From assembly GCA_946478645.1 (NCBI GenBank), contig CAMLCW010000350.1, positions 1 through 5,417 of the forward strand: a stretch of 5,417 bases of DNA. The letters are read 5' to 3'. Below the pieces are notes generated by a model that saw nothing but the letters and a program-made list of their open reading frames with translations, had not been told where the DNA came from and made no database searches. Of the stretch, positions 1 to 5,417 are shown one piece after another (within the stretch, counting starts at the first letter, position 1; the number at the start of each line of letters is the position of its first letter). Source of the stretch: an uncultured Variovorax sp. GTDB lineage: Bacteria; Pseudomonadota; Gammaproteobacteria; Burkholderiales; Burkholderiaceae. A program made the translations under genes and the position numbers.

Positions 1-60
1 TCTTTTGGCGAAGCAAAAGAAAGTGAGTCGCCCGCCGGGGCGAGACCCGGCCCCGGAAAG
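1..60. repeat. Hairpin-bearing intergenic repeat downstream of tctA
   Basis: This non-coding stretch contains two inverted repeats. The first has 7-nt arms TCTTTTG (1-7) and CAAAAGA (14-20) around a 6-nt loop. The second has 6-nt arms TCGCCC (28-33) and GGGCGA (38-43) around the loop GCCG, and is followed by a G/C-rich run to about 56. I recall this string, beginning with TCTTTTGGCGAAGCAAAAGA, as a recurrent intergenic sequence near gene ends in Variovorax and related Comamonadaceae. That recognition is from memory and was not searched. The left end of the element is cut by the window edge, so its full length is unknown. No gene can be supported in 1-77. Confidence 0.5.
21..43 (-). terminator. 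Possible terminator of the tctCBA transcript
   Basis: Read on the minus strand, the transcript leaving tctA meets a stem of TCGCCC/GGGCGA with a 4-nt loop about 35 nt after the tctA stop. It is then followed by a T-rich but interrupted stretch (CTCACTTTCTTTTG). The stem is strong and lies where a terminator is expected. However, the U-tract is broken and does not begin directly at the stem base, so this is a weak intrinsic terminator at best. The A/T-rich hairpin at 1-20 lies just beyond it and could contribute as a second structure. Confidence 0.4.
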
Positions 61-77
61 CAAAACAACCCCAAAAA

Positions 78-1589
78 TCAACCAACCGCGAGCTTCTTCC
101 GATCACTCATCCGCTTGGCCAGCCGCGGCAACACCAGCACCGCCAGGATGACGACTACCAGCACGATCGACATCGGCCGCTGGAAGAACACCGCAGTGCT
201 CCCTTCCCCGATCGACAGCGCATTGCGCATCTGCGCCTCGGCCAGCGGCCCGAGGATCATGCCGACCACGACCGGCGCCGTCGGGAAGTCGAAGCGCCGC
301 ATCACCACGCCGAGCAGGCCGATGCCGTACAGCAGGTAAAGGTCGAACGCGCTCTGGCGCATGCCGTAGGCGCCGACCGTCGCAAAGATCAGAATGCCCG
401 CATAGAGCTGCGGCTTCGGGATCTTGAGCAACTTCACCCACAAGCCGACCATCGGCAGATTCAGCACCAGCAGCATCACGTTGCCGATGTAGAGCGAGGC
501 GATCAGCGCCCACACCAGCGCGGCCGAGGTGGTGAAGAGTTGCGGGCCGGGCTGGATGCCGTAGTTCTGGAAAGCGCCGAGCAGGATCGCAGTGGTGTTG
601 GAGGTGGGAATGCCGAGCGTGAGCAGCGGAATCAGCGCCGCGGTCACGGTGGCGTTGTTGGCGGCCTCTGGCCCGGCCACGCCTTCGATCGCGCCCTTGG
701 TGCCGAACTCCGCCCTGGCCTCGGCGTCCTTCGCGAGCTTCTTCTCGGTGGCGTAGCTCAAAAAAGTCGGGATCTCGGTGCCCCCGGCCGGAATGCAGCC
801 GAAGGGCGCGCCAATCGCGGTGCCGCGCAGCCATGCCGGGATCGATCGCTTCCAGTCGCGCGCGGTCATGTGCACGCGGCTGAGCTTGTTCTGGCCCTCG
901 ACCACGCGGCCCTCGTAGAGCACCGCATACAGCACCTCGGCCACCGCGAACAGGCCGACCGCCACCAGCACGATCTCGATGCCGTCGAGCAGTTCGGGAA
1001 TGCCGCCGACATAGCGGCCCTGCCCCGAGATCTGGTCGAGCCCGATGCAGCCGGCCGCGAGGCCGACGAACAGCGCCGTCATGCCGCGCAGCGTGCTCTT
1101 GCCGAGCACTGCGCTCACGGTGGTGAAGGCGAGCAGCATCAGCAGGAAGTATTCGGGCGGACCGAGCTTGACCGCGAACTCCGCCACGAAGGGTGCGAAC
1201 AGCGTGACCAGCACCGTGGCGATGGTGCCCGCCACGAACGAACCGATGGCCGCGGTGGCGAGCGCGGCGCCCGCGCGGCCGCTCTTGGCCATCTTGTTGC
1301 CTTCCATCGCGGTGACCATGCTCGCGGTCTCGCCGGGCGTGTTGAGCAGGATCGAGGTGGTCGAGCCGCCGTACATCGCGCCGTAATAGATGCCCGAGAA
1401 GAAGATCATCGAGGCCGTGATGTCGACCTTGCCGGTGATCGGCAGCAGCATCGCCACCGCCACCGCAGGGCCGATGCCCGGCAGCACGCCGACGGCAGTG
1501 CCCAGGGCGCAGCCCACCAGGCACCAGACGAGATTGACGGGCGTGATCGCGGCGCCGAAGCCCGCCATGAGTGCGTTGAAGATCTCCAT
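78..1589 (-). CDS. tctA: TctA-family large permease subunit of a tripartite tricarboxylate transporter
   Basis: TctA is the main membrane subunit of the TTT system. It moves a carboxylate brought by TctC across the inner membrane together with an ion, in complex with TctB. The 503-residue product has the usual family length and about 10-12 hydrophobic segments. The N-terminal half has the family signature LPGIGP at residues 36-41 within [17 protein letters not shown], then [20 protein letters not shown] at about 68-87. The second half carries [14 protein letters not shown] (266-279), [12 protein letters not shown] (302-313) and [20 protein letters not shown] (325-344). These segments resemble the first-half motifs and fit the internal two-fold repeat known for the family. 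The start is ATG at 1587-1589, one base after the tctB stop. No strong ribosome site is visible apart from a weak GGATGG inside the end of tctB, which suggests translational coupling. The ORF is intact. The family is certain; the substrate is not determinable. Confidence 0.96.
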   Translation of the reverse strand: MEIFNALMAGFGAAITPVNLVWCLVGCALGTAVGVLPGIGPAVAVAMLLPITGKVDITASMIFFSGIYYGAMYGGSTTSILLNTPGETASMVTAMEGNKMAKSGRAGAALATAAIGSFVAGTIATVLVTLFAPFVAEFAVKLGPPEYFLLMLLAFTTVSAVLGKSTLRGMTALFVGLAAGCIGLDQISGQGRYVGGIPELLDGIEIVLVAVGLFAVAEVLYAVLYEGRVVEGQNKLSRVHMTARDWKRSIPAWLRGTAIGAPFGCIPAGGTEIPTFLSYATEKKLAKDAEARAEFGTKGAIEGVAGPEAANNATVTAALIPLLTLGIPTSNTTAILLGAFQNYGIQPGPQLFTTSAALVWALIASLYIGNVMLLVLNLPMVGLWVKLLKIPKPQLYAGILIFATVGAYGMRQSAFDLYLLYGIGLLGVVMRRFDFPTAPVVVGMILGPLAEAQMRNALSIGEGSTAVFFQRPMSIVLVVVILAVLVLPRLAKRMSDRKKLAVG

Positions 1590-1590
1590 G

Positions 1591-2127
1591 TCAGAGCCAT
1601 CCGGTGGCGGTCAGGCCCGGCAGGTTGATCGCCAGGAACTTGGTGAACATCCAGAACACCGGCGCCGAGATCAGGAGGCCGGTCAGGACGTCGACCGCCC
1701 AGGTGCGCGGCCGGCTCGCTGCCGGCTGGCCGCCCGCGCGGCGCAGGCCCTGCACGGCCAGCAGGTAGCACAGCGTGCAGCTCAGGATGAAGCCGATCGT
1801 GGTGATGAGCGCCGCATTGAGCAGCAGCCCCGCCGACACCCAGACGAAACCGGGCCAGCACGCCCGTTCGGCGCCCGAGGGCGTATCGAGCTCGCGGAAG
1901 CCGCCGGTGCGCGCTTCCCAAAGGATCCACGCGCCGCAGAGCGTGAGCGCGACCGACACCAGCCAGGGCAGGAAGTTGGGGCCGACGCCGCCGTAGCCCG
2001 CTTCGGAAGAAATGCCGATGGCGCCGAAGCCGAGCGCCAGGCCGGTCAGCAGCACGCCGAGGCCGACCACGGTTTGCGGCCACGGTGCCGCGGGCTGCGG
2101 CGAGGCCGCGGAATCCGGAGTTGTCAT
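1591..2127 (-). CDS. tctB: TctB-family small membrane subunit of a tripartite tricarboxylate transporter
   Basis: TctB is the poorly conserved small membrane partner of TctA. The 178-residue product shows four or five hydrophobic segments: about 19-39, 52-70, 92-125 (long enough for one or two spans) and 147-168. Between the first two lies GYGGVGPNFLPWLV (44-57), matching the family's G-x-GP-x-F-x-P pattern. The C-terminus contains FTKFLAINLPG (161-171), which fits the usual F...LP end motif. I chose the ATG at 2125-2127 because GGGAG lies 8 nt upstream (complement of 2136-2140). An in-frame ATG at 2164-2166 would add 13 residues (MGSEFPLIAGARK) but has no comparable ribosome site and sits at the edge of the intergenic repeat. 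The gene stops one base before tctA starts (TGA-C-ATG). Position, size and topology together make the call strong. Confidence 0.92.
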   Translation of the reverse strand: MTTPDSAASPQPAAPWPQTVVGLGVLLTGLALGFGAIGISSEAGYGGVGPNFLPWLVSVALTLCGAWILWEARTGGFRELDTPSGAERACWPGFVWVSAGLLLNAALITTIGFILSCTLCYLLAVQGLRRAGGQPAASRPRTWAVDVLTGLLISAPVFWMFTKFLAINLPGLTATGWL

Positions 2128-2140
2128 TTTTCTTGCTCCC
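2128..2140 (-). promoter_or_regulatory. Ribosome binding site deciding the tctB start
   Basis: On the minus strand GGGAG (complement of 2136-2140) is followed by the 8-nt spacer CAAGAAAA and then ATG at 2127-2125. This purine-rich site selects the shorter 178-residue TctB over the upstream in-frame ATG at 2164-2166. It also shows that tctB has its own strong initiation site after the 143-nt gap, whereas tctA does not. Confidence 0.7.
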
Positions 2141-2164
2141 GCAATCAGGGGAAATTCAGACCCC

Positions 2165-2263
2165 ATTCCTCTTCCAGAACACCGCGGAACCGGCTCTGCC
2201 GGGCCGCCGGTGTCGCCCCCTCGAGGGGGAGGCGGCTACACGAAGTGAGCCGCTTCGGGGGTG
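2165..2263. repeat. Structured intergenic repeat between tctC and tctB
   Basis: The gap between tctC and tctB is filled by a densely self-complementary sequence with no gene. It contains (a) a CCGGC/GCCGG stem at 2190-2202 with a 3-nt loop, (b) the perfect 14-bp palindrome CCCCCTCGAGGGGG at 2216-2229, bracketed by GCCGCC (2203-2208) and GGCGGC (2231-2236), and (c) a stem GCGGCT-a-CAC / GTG-AGCCGC at 2232-2253 with a GAA loop and one bulged A. CGAAG (2241-2245) and CTTCG (2253-2257) offer an alternative, mutually exclusive pairing. None of the stems is followed by a T-tract on the minus strand, so it is not a standard intrinsic terminator. I recall near-identical sequence as a dispersed intergenic repeat of Variovorax/Acidovorax-type genomes, not searched here. 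The boundaries are approximate. It may stabilise the tctC 3' end or damp read-through into tctBA. Confidence 0.6.
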
Positions 2264-2270
2264 GGCGCGG

Positions 2271-3230
2271 TCAGATCATCCCGGACTTGGTCATGATCGC
2301 GCGCAGGCTCGCGAAGTCGTCGTCGACGAACTTGGCGAAGGCCTCGCCCGAGATCACGGCCGGGGTCCAGTCGTTCTTCTTGAGCGACTCGGCCCACGAC
2401 GGGCTCTTGAGCGCCGCGAGCACCATGTCGGTCAGCGCCTTGCGCTGCTCGGCGGAAATGCCGGGCGCGCCATACACGCCGCGCCAGTTGCCGATCTCGA
2501 CGTCGATGCCCTGCTCCTTGAGCGTGGGCACGTTGATGCCGGGCAGGCGCTGCGCGGAGGTGACGGCGATGGCCTTCATCTTGCCCGCGGCGATGTACTC
2601 GGCGAACTCGCTGTAGCCGCTGCCGCCGACCGTGACGTTGCCGCCCAGGATGGCCGCCGTGGCTTCGCCGCCGCCGCGGAAGGCCACGTAGTTGATCTTC
2701 GAGGGATCGGCGCCGACCTTCTGCGCGATCATCGCCGCGGCGATGTGCTCGGTGGAGCCGCGCGAACCGCCGCCCCACTTGACGCTGCCCGGGTCCTTCT
2801 TGAGCTGGTCGACCACGTCCTTCATGGTCTTGAAGGGCGAGTTGGCGGGCAGCACGAACACGTTGTATTCGGTGGTCATGCGGGCGATGGGCGTGGCCTG
2901 CGAAAGGCTCACCGGCGGCTTGCCGGTGATGATGCCGCCGAGCATCACCGAACCCATGACCATGAGCGCGTTCGGATCGCCCTTGGAGCCGTTCACGAAC
3001 TGGGCCAGGCCCAGCGCGCCTGCGGCGCCGCCCTTGTTGTCGTAGCTGACGGTGTCGGCCAGCTTGGCGTCGGTCAGGGCCTTGCCGAGCGCACGGCCGG
3101 TGGTGTCCCAGCCACCGCCCGGGTTGGCCGGAATCATCATCTTGACGTTGCCGGCGGCGCGTGCCGACAGCGGCAGTGCACCTGCGGCGGCCAGCGCGGC
3201 CAATGACTTCAGAAAGGTATCGCGACGCAT
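2271..3230 (-). CDS. tctC: TctC/Bug-family periplasmic carboxylate-binding protein
   Basis: TctC captures the substrate in the periplasm and presents it to TctA/TctB. The 319-residue product has a secretion signal: basic MRR at 1-3, a hydrophobic Ala/Leu stretch at about 9-21, and a likely signal-peptidase I site after A23-R24-A25. RRDTFLK resembles a twin-arginine motif but has one extra residue between RR and FLK, so the export route is open. The mature protein carries Bug-family landmarks: PANPGGGWDTTGR (34-46), NKGGAAGALG (65-74), GGGSRGSTEH (153-162) and YVAFRGGGEATAAILGG (181-197). In characterised Bug proteins these loops line the ligand pocket and hold the carboxylate partly through bridging waters. 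AGGAG (complement of 3237-3241) lies 6 nt before the ATG and fixes the start. It is first in tctCBA and is separated from tctB by 143 nt. Bug proteins bind diverse acids, so a citrate assignment is not justified. Confidence 0.94.
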   Translation of the reverse strand: MRRDTFLKSLAALAAAGALPLSARAAGNVKMMIPANPGGGWDTTGRALGKALTDAKLADTVSYDNKGGAAGALGLAQFVNGSKGDPNALMVMGSVMLGGIITGKPPVSLSQATPIARMTTEYNVFVLPANSPFKTMKDVVDQLKKDPGSVKWGGGSRGSTEHIAAAMIAQKVGADPSKINYVAFRGGGEATAAILGGNVTVGGSGYSEFAEYIAAGKMKAIAVTSAQRLPGINVPTLKEQGIDVEIGNWRGVYGAPGISAEQRKALTDMVLAALKSPSWAESLKKNDWTPAVISGEAFAKFVDDDFASLRAIMTKSGMI

Positions 3231-3255
3231 CGTTGTCTCCTGGAAAAGAAACCCT

Positions 3256-3271
3256 GGCTCGGGTCCGAGCC
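3256..3271. promoter_or_regulatory. 16-bp dyad in the tctC leader, candidate operator or hairpin
   Basis: GGCTCGG (3256-3262) and CCGAGCC (3265-3271) are perfect 7-nt inverted arms around the 2-bp centre GT. The element ends 25 bp upstream of the tctC ATG and lies immediately upstream of the plus-strand TATCAT. It could be a binding site for a dimeric regulator or, as RNA, a short hairpin in the tctC leader (6-bp stem with 4-nt loop). No regulator can be named from the sequence. OmpR-type regulators such as TctD usually use direct rather than inverted repeats. Confidence 0.4.
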
Positions 3272-3290
3272 GCTATCATGCGCCGCCCCG

Positions 3291-3306
3291 CTGTCAGTTG
3301 GCTGTC
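3291..3306. promoter_or_regulatory. 11-bp-phased direct repeat, candidate TctD binding site
   Basis: CTGTC occurs at 3291-3295 and again at 3302-3306, a start-to-start spacing of 11 bp. A degenerate third copy (CTGGG) begins at 3314. Tandem half-sites one helical turn apart are the usual target form of OmpR/PhoB-family regulators, and the site lies upstream of both divergent genes. An overlapping inverted pair CAGTT (3295-3299) / AACTG (3312-3316) is an alternative reading. The repeat unit is short, so chance remains a real possibility. Confidence 0.3.
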
Positions 3307-3353
3307 CACCGAACTGGGGAAAACACCGAACCTCCTGTGCCCCCCGCTCCCCC

Positions 3354-4040
3354 ATGAAGCTGTTGCTGGTCGAAGACGATCCCTCGATGCAGGTCACGCT
3401 GCAGCGCGCGCTCGCGCGCAGCCGCATCGACGTGCGCATCTGCGGCGACGGCGCACTGGCGCTCGAACAGTGGCGCGCGCTCGAGCCCGACGTGGTCGCG
3501 CTCGACCTGAGCCTGCCCAACCTCGACGGCCTGCAGGTGCTGGCCCAGGCGCGTGCGAGCGGGCTGCGCACGCCCGTGCTGCTGCTCACCGCGCGCGGCA
3601 CCGTGGGCGACCGCATCCTCGGCCTGAATGCCGGTGCCGACGACTACCTGCCCAAGCCCTTCGACCTCGACGAACTGGAGGCACGCATCCGTGCGCTGCG
3701 CCGGCGCCACCAGAACGCCGGCCCCGACCCGGCCCTGAACCCGCAGGAGGTCGGCGAGTTGCGCTACGACCCCGAGAGCGGCGCCATCTACCACCGCGGC
3801 GTCGTGCTCGAGCTCACGCCGCGCGAGCTGTCGCTGCTCACGGCGCTGATGATGAAGCCCGGCCACGCCGTCACCAAGGAGCGGCTGTTCGAACTCGTTT
3901 TCCCGGGCGAGGCCGACGTGCAGTACGAAGCCATCGAGGTGGTGGTGTATCGCCTGCGCAAGAAGCTCGCGGGCACCGGCACCGCGCTGATGACGCTGCG
4001 CGGGCTCGGCTACCTGCTGCGGGCGGAACCCACGCCATGA
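3354..4040 (+). CDS. tctD: TctD, OmpR/PhoB-family response regulator
   Basis: TctD is the cytoplasmic DNA-binding half of the TctDE two-component system and is expected to activate tctCBA when phosphorylated by TctE. The 228-residue protein has a receiver domain (1 to about 117) with acidic residues D8 and D9, phospho-acceptor D51 in VALDLSLP, T79, and the conserved K101 in LPKPFD. A linker leads to a winged-helix DNA-binding domain (about 133-225). In that domain LTPRELSLL (154-162) begins the first helices, YEAIEVVVYRLRKKL (191-205) is the probable recognition helix, and LRGLGYLL (215-222) is the wing. All catalytic residues are present. The start gives the canonical MKLLLVEDD, but the upstream sequence is C-rich with no Shine-Dalgarno and no alternative in-frame start near it. 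It overlaps tctE by 4 nt (ATGA). The response-regulator call is certain; the TctD name rests on context and is strong. Confidence 0.94.
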   Translation: MKLLLVEDDPSMQVTLQRALARSRIDVRICGDGALALEQWRALEPDVVALDLSLPNLDGLQVLAQARASGLRTPVLLLTARGTVGDRILGLNAGADDYLPKPFDLDELEARIRALRRRHQNAGPDPALNPQEVGELRYDPESGAIYHRGVVLELTPRELSLLTALMMKPGHAVTKERLFELVFPGEADVQYEAIEVVVYRLRKKLAGTGTALMTLRGLGYLLRAEPTP

Positions 4041-5417
4041 AGAAGACCCTGTCGCTGCGCGCGAGGCTGCTCTTCGGCATCCTCGCGCCGGTGGCGCTGT
4101 TCATCGTGATCAACAGCGTGAGCCTCTACCGCCAGAGCCTGGCGGCGGCCACCACCGCCTACGACCGCACCCTGCTTGCATCGGCCAAGACCATCGGCGA
4201 GCAGCTCGACGTCGAGGGCTACGACGACGCCGCGCGGCTGCGTGCGATCGTGCCCTATTCCGCGCTCGAGGCTTTCGAGGCCGACAACCGCAGCCGGCTT
4301 TTCTACCGCGTCTCGGCGCTCGACGGCGAGATGGTCTCGGGCTTTGCCGAGCTGCCGTTCTGGCGCGGCCGCATTCCCGACCGCGGCGCCTACGCGGCGC
4401 TGGTCGACTTCTACGATGCGCGCTTTCGCGACCAGCCGGTGCGCGTGGCGGTGCTGCTGCAGCCGGTGGCCAGCGCGCGCGGCCGCGGCATGGCCGTGGT
4501 ACAGGTGGCCGAGACGCTGGAGCTGCGCGAGACGCTGGTGCGCAAGCTGCTCGTCGACATGCTCTGGCGCCAGTTGCTGCTGCTGGGCGTGATCGCGTTC
4601 GTGACGGTGCTCGTGGTGCAGCGCGCCACGCGGCCCGTGCGGCAGCTCGGCGAGGCCATCGAGAAGCGCGCCGCCGACGACCTCTCGCCCATCGATGCGC
4701 CCGACGCGCCGCGCGAGCTGCGCCCCCTCGTCGACGCCACCACCGAAGTGATGGGGCGGCTGCAGCGGCTGCTCGACCACCAGAAGCGCTTCGTGCGCGA
4801 CAGCGCCCACCAGTTGCGCACGCCGCTCGCGGTGCTCAAGGCGCAGGTGCAGTCCGCGCGCCGCGGCGACGTGCCGTCCGCGCAGGCGTTCAGTGAGATC
4901 AGCCAGACCGTCGAGCGCGCCACCACGCTCGCCAACCAGATGCTCTCGCTCGCCAAGGTCGAGCAGTTGCGCCAGCAGCCCGAATCGGTGCCGCTCGAAC
5001 TCGGCGAGGTGGCGCGGCAGATCGCGCTCGACCTTTCGCCGCTGATCGCGGACAAGGCGCTCGACTTCGAGCTCGCGATCGAGGCGCGTCCCGTCACCGT
5101 GCGTGCGCACCGCTGGATGCTGCAGGAGCTCACGCGCAACCTGCTGCACAACGCCATCAAGCACAGCCCGCCGGGCGCTGCGCTCTCGGTCGCCGTGCGT
5201 GCCGAGGGTGCCGAGGCGGTGCTGGCCGTGCGCGACCAGGGCCCGGGCATTTCGCCCGAGCTGCGCCAGCGCCTGTTCGCGCCCTTCTCCGCCGGCGACC
5301 GCGCGAGCGGCTCGGGGCTGGGCCTCGCGATCTGCCGCGAGATCGTGCTCGCGCTGGGCGGGCGCATCGACCTGGACAACCGCGGCCCGCAGGACAATGC
5401 CGCACACGGGGTCGGGC
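4037..5417 (+). CDS. tctE: TctE, sensor histidine kinase (3' end cut by window)
   Basis: TctE is the inner-membrane sensor kinase that phosphorylates TctD in response to the transported carboxylate. The frame is open from ATG 4037 to the window edge, giving 460 residues. The order is: membrane span about 11-30; periplasmic sensor about 31-173 resembling the 2CSK_N type (YDRTLLASA near 37-45, then LFYRV and DGEMVSGFAELP); second span about 178-195; HAMP-like RATRPVRQL from 196. The dimerisation domain has phospho-acceptor H258 in SAHQLRTPL. The ATPase domain has an N-box QELTRNLLHNAIKH (363-376, key N372), a G1 box DQGPGI (400-405), an F-box RLFAPF (412-417) and a G2 box GSGLGLAI (425-432). 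All kinase boxes are present, so perhaps 10-25 residues are missing. The ATGA overlap with tctD indicates coupled translation; GGGCGGAA lies about 8 nt upstream. Sensor ligand unknown. Confidence 0.94.
   Translation, partial: MKKTLSLRARLLFGILAPVALFIVINSVSLYRQSLAAATTAYDRTLLASAKTIGEQLDVEGYDDAARLRAIVPYSALEAFEADNRSRLFYRVSALDGEMVSGFAELPFWRGRIPDRGAYAALVDFYDARFRDQPVRVAVLLQPVASARGRGMAVVQVAETLELRETLVRKLLVDMLWRQLLLLGVIAFVTVLVVQRATRPVRQLGEAIEKRAADDLSPIDAPDAPRELRPLVDATTEVMGRLQRLLDHQKRFVRDSAHQLRTPLAVLKAQVQSARRGDVPSAQAFSEISQTVERATTLANQMLSLAKVEQLRQQPESVPLELGEVARQIALDLSPLIADKALDFELAIEARPVTVRAHRWMLQELTRNLLHNAIKHSPPGAALSVAVRAEGAEAVLAVRDQGPGISPELRQRLFAPFSAGDRASGSGLGLAICREIVLALGGRIDLDNRGPQDNAAHGVG

Larger units (their letters stand above)
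3231..3353. promoter_or_regulatory. Divergent control region between tctC and tctD
   Basis: These 123 nt must hold the promoters of both tctCBA (minus) and tctDE (plus). No textbook sigma-70 pair is visible. On the plus strand TATCAT (3274-3279) matches five of six bases of a -10 box but has no -35 at 16-18 bp. On the minus strand CTGACA (complement of 3292-3297) matches five of six bases of a -35 box, but the sequence 16-17 bp further is a poor -10. Weak promoters of this kind fit activator dependence, as expected if TctD-phosphate drives the locus. The region also holds a dyad at 3256-3271 and a direct repeat at 3291-3306, listed separately. The last 24 nt before tctD are almost entirely pyrimidine. 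Confidence 0.6.

Noticed and set aside
2125..2166. Longer TctB with start at 2164-2166
   Set aside because: The 13 extra residues are not hydrophobic or family-like, and there is no ribosome site. GGGAG sits 8 nt before the ATG at 2125-2127.
2216..2229. Perfect palindrome CCCCCTCGAGGGGG as an intrinsic terminator
   Set aside because: No T-tract follows on either strand, and tctB/tctA downstream have no evident promoter of their own, so full termination here is unlikely.
540..3206. Several long plus-strand open frames (e.g. 540-1628, 1390-2616, 2085-3206) opposite tctA, tctB and tctC
   Set aside because: They are shadows of high-GC coding sequence: low-complexity Arg/Gly/Ala/His products crossing gene boundaries, with the real genes on the other strand showing family motifs throughout.
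3274..3279. TATCAT as a firm -10 box of a sigma-70 promoter for tctDE
   Set aside because: Five of six bases match, but no -35 hexamer lies 16-18 bp upstream, so it is mentioned only as a weak candidate within the control region.
2236..3309. 357-codon minus-strand frame overlapping tctC and beginning further upstream at 3309
   Set aside because: It is in a different frame from tctC and gives an Arg/Gly-rich product without domain motifs, while the 2271-3230 frame has a signal peptide, Bug motifs and a good AGGAG site.
4010..5407. Long open frame (465 codons) on the minus strand opposite tctDE
   Set aside because: It is antisense to two genes with complete catalytic motifs. Its translation is rich in His, Arg, Gln and Ala, as produced by reading high-GC codons backwards, and has no recognisable domain.

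Overview
The window looks like a chromosomal segment of a high-GC betaproteobacterium, most likely Comamonadaceae and plausibly Variovorax or a close relative. The evidence is the strong G/C bias at third codon positions, a TctC (Bug-family) binding protein of the kind that is greatly expanded in Burkholderiales, and two intergenic sequences (about 1-60 and 2165-2263) that I recall as recurrent in Variovorax/Acidovorax genomes. The genus call is from memory and was not tested by any search.

The layout is a complete tripartite tricarboxylate transporter (TTT) locus with its own two-component system. On the minus strand, read right to left, are tctC (2271-3230, periplasmic binding protein), a 143-nt gap holding a hairpin-rich repeat, tctB (1591-2127, small membrane subunit) and tctA (78-1589, large membrane subunit). 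tctB and tctA are separated by a single base. Beyond tctA, positions 1-77 hold no gene but carry two short inverted repeats that may end the transcript. On the plus strand, read divergently from a 123-nt shared control region (3231-3353), are tctD (3354-4040, OmpR-type response regulator) and tctE (4037-5417, sensor histidine kinase). tctE overlaps tctD by 4 nt and is cut off by the window edge probably about 10-25 codons before its end.

The genes form one signalling and uptake unit. TctE is expected to sense a periplasmic carboxylate, alone or through loaded TctC, and phosphorylate TctD. TctD would then activate the divergent tctCBA promoter. TctC captures the substrate and delivers it to the TctA/TctB permease, which is driven by an ion gradient. 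The order tctDE <-> tctCBA is the classical one known from Salmonella and Bordetella. The substrate cannot be read from this window: citrate is the historical family substrate, but relatives carry other di- and tricarboxylates and even aromatic acids.

I found no new biological system. The points worth a second look are regulatory: a 16-bp near-perfect dyad and an 11-bp-phased direct repeat in the divergent region, a tctD start with no visible Shine-Dalgarno, and the structured repeat that splits tctC from tctBA and could set their expression ratio.
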